Position numbers and translations under genes: made by a program
The notes under the pieces: generated by a model
Databases searched by the model: none
What the model was told of the DNA's origin: nothing
What the model saw: the letters and a program-made list of their open reading frames with translations, nothing else
Part shown: positions 63,905 to 64,000 of the stretch, one piece after another
How positions within the stretch are numbered: position 1 is the stretch's first letter
Layout of the letters: each line of letters begins with the position of its first letter
Assembly: GCA_036365455.1 (NCBI GenBank)
Contig: JAWQUS010000010.1
Location: 24,290,501 to 24,354,500, forward strand
Reading direction: 5' to 3'
DNA from: Macrosoma leucophasiata
Lineage: Eukaryota > Arthropoda > Insecta > Lepidoptera > Hedylidae
Length of the DNA stretch: 64,000 nt

Positions 63905-64000
63905 ACTGGTGGCAGAGCTCCAGTGACGGAGCTCGCGGGCGTAGGCACCACCGCATTACCTAATATACTTGCCGCTAAATGGTAGTGTTCAGCACTATCG
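63905..64000 (+). repeat. SINE copy 17, truncated by the window edge
   Basis: ACTGGTGGCAGAGCTCC through TAGTGTTCAGCACTATCG, identical in pattern to other copies; the remainder lies outside the window. Confidence 0.88.

Overview
The window looks like AT-rich nuclear DNA from an insect, most probably a lepidopteran. The reasons are the exon/intron structure of an insect-type immunoglobulin-superfamily gene, the mix of BEL/Pao, jockey, RTE, R4/Dong and mariner elements, and about 17 copies of a ~290 bp SINE whose layout resembles common moth and butterfly SINEs. The species is inferred, not shown. There is no bacterial-type operon, CRISPR array or rRNA.

The only host gene recognised with confidence runs on the + strand through the left half. 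Four exons (8189-8363, 15061-15170, 31396-31458, 34563-34709) keep one open frame with matching splice phases. The first two encode a complete Ig domain of the lachesin/DIP (Dpr-interacting protein) type; the next two encode the start of a linker or C-terminal tail. The 5' part lies upstream of the window, and no later exon was found in the last 29 kb.

Region by region: 1-8.2 kb holds a weak zinc-finger-like fragment, SINEs, small inverted-repeat elements and a decayed R4/Dong LINE whose 5' end abuts a (TTA)n tract. 8.4-16.9 kb (introns) holds a SINE inside another SINE, a 522 bp hAT-like element, several small inverted-repeat elements and three LINE fragments. 16.9-31.3 kb is a nested cluster: a mariner with a full-length transposase frame, then immediately a 13.1 kb BEL/Pao retrotransposon with a 5 bp target duplication. 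The BEL 5' LTR was split by a ~5 kb jockey LINE (opposite strand, both ORFs open) and its gag by a SINE. The BEL 3' LTR ends 68 bp before the next host exon. 31.4-37.5 kb holds the last two recognised exons, decayed tandem copies of the last one, a solo LTR of the same BEL family and two small DNA elements. 37.5-55 kb is mostly unassigned AT-rich sequence with scattered SINEs and hairpins. 55-60.6 kb carries the RNase H part of one LINE and a nearly full-length but dead RTE-type LINE. 60.6-64 kb ends in inverted-repeat elements and SINEs.

The elements form a readable chronology: BEL inserted beside the mariner, then jockey inserted into one BEL LTR. The two BEL LTRs differ by one base as read, so the insertion is very recent even though its coding region is broken twice. 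I found no convincing undescribed host pathway. The most promising oddities are the tandem copies of a host exon, the jockey ORF2 without an AUG, the jockey poly(T) tail, the antisense frame in the BEL LTR, and several apparently uncatalogued small DNA elements with clean target duplications.
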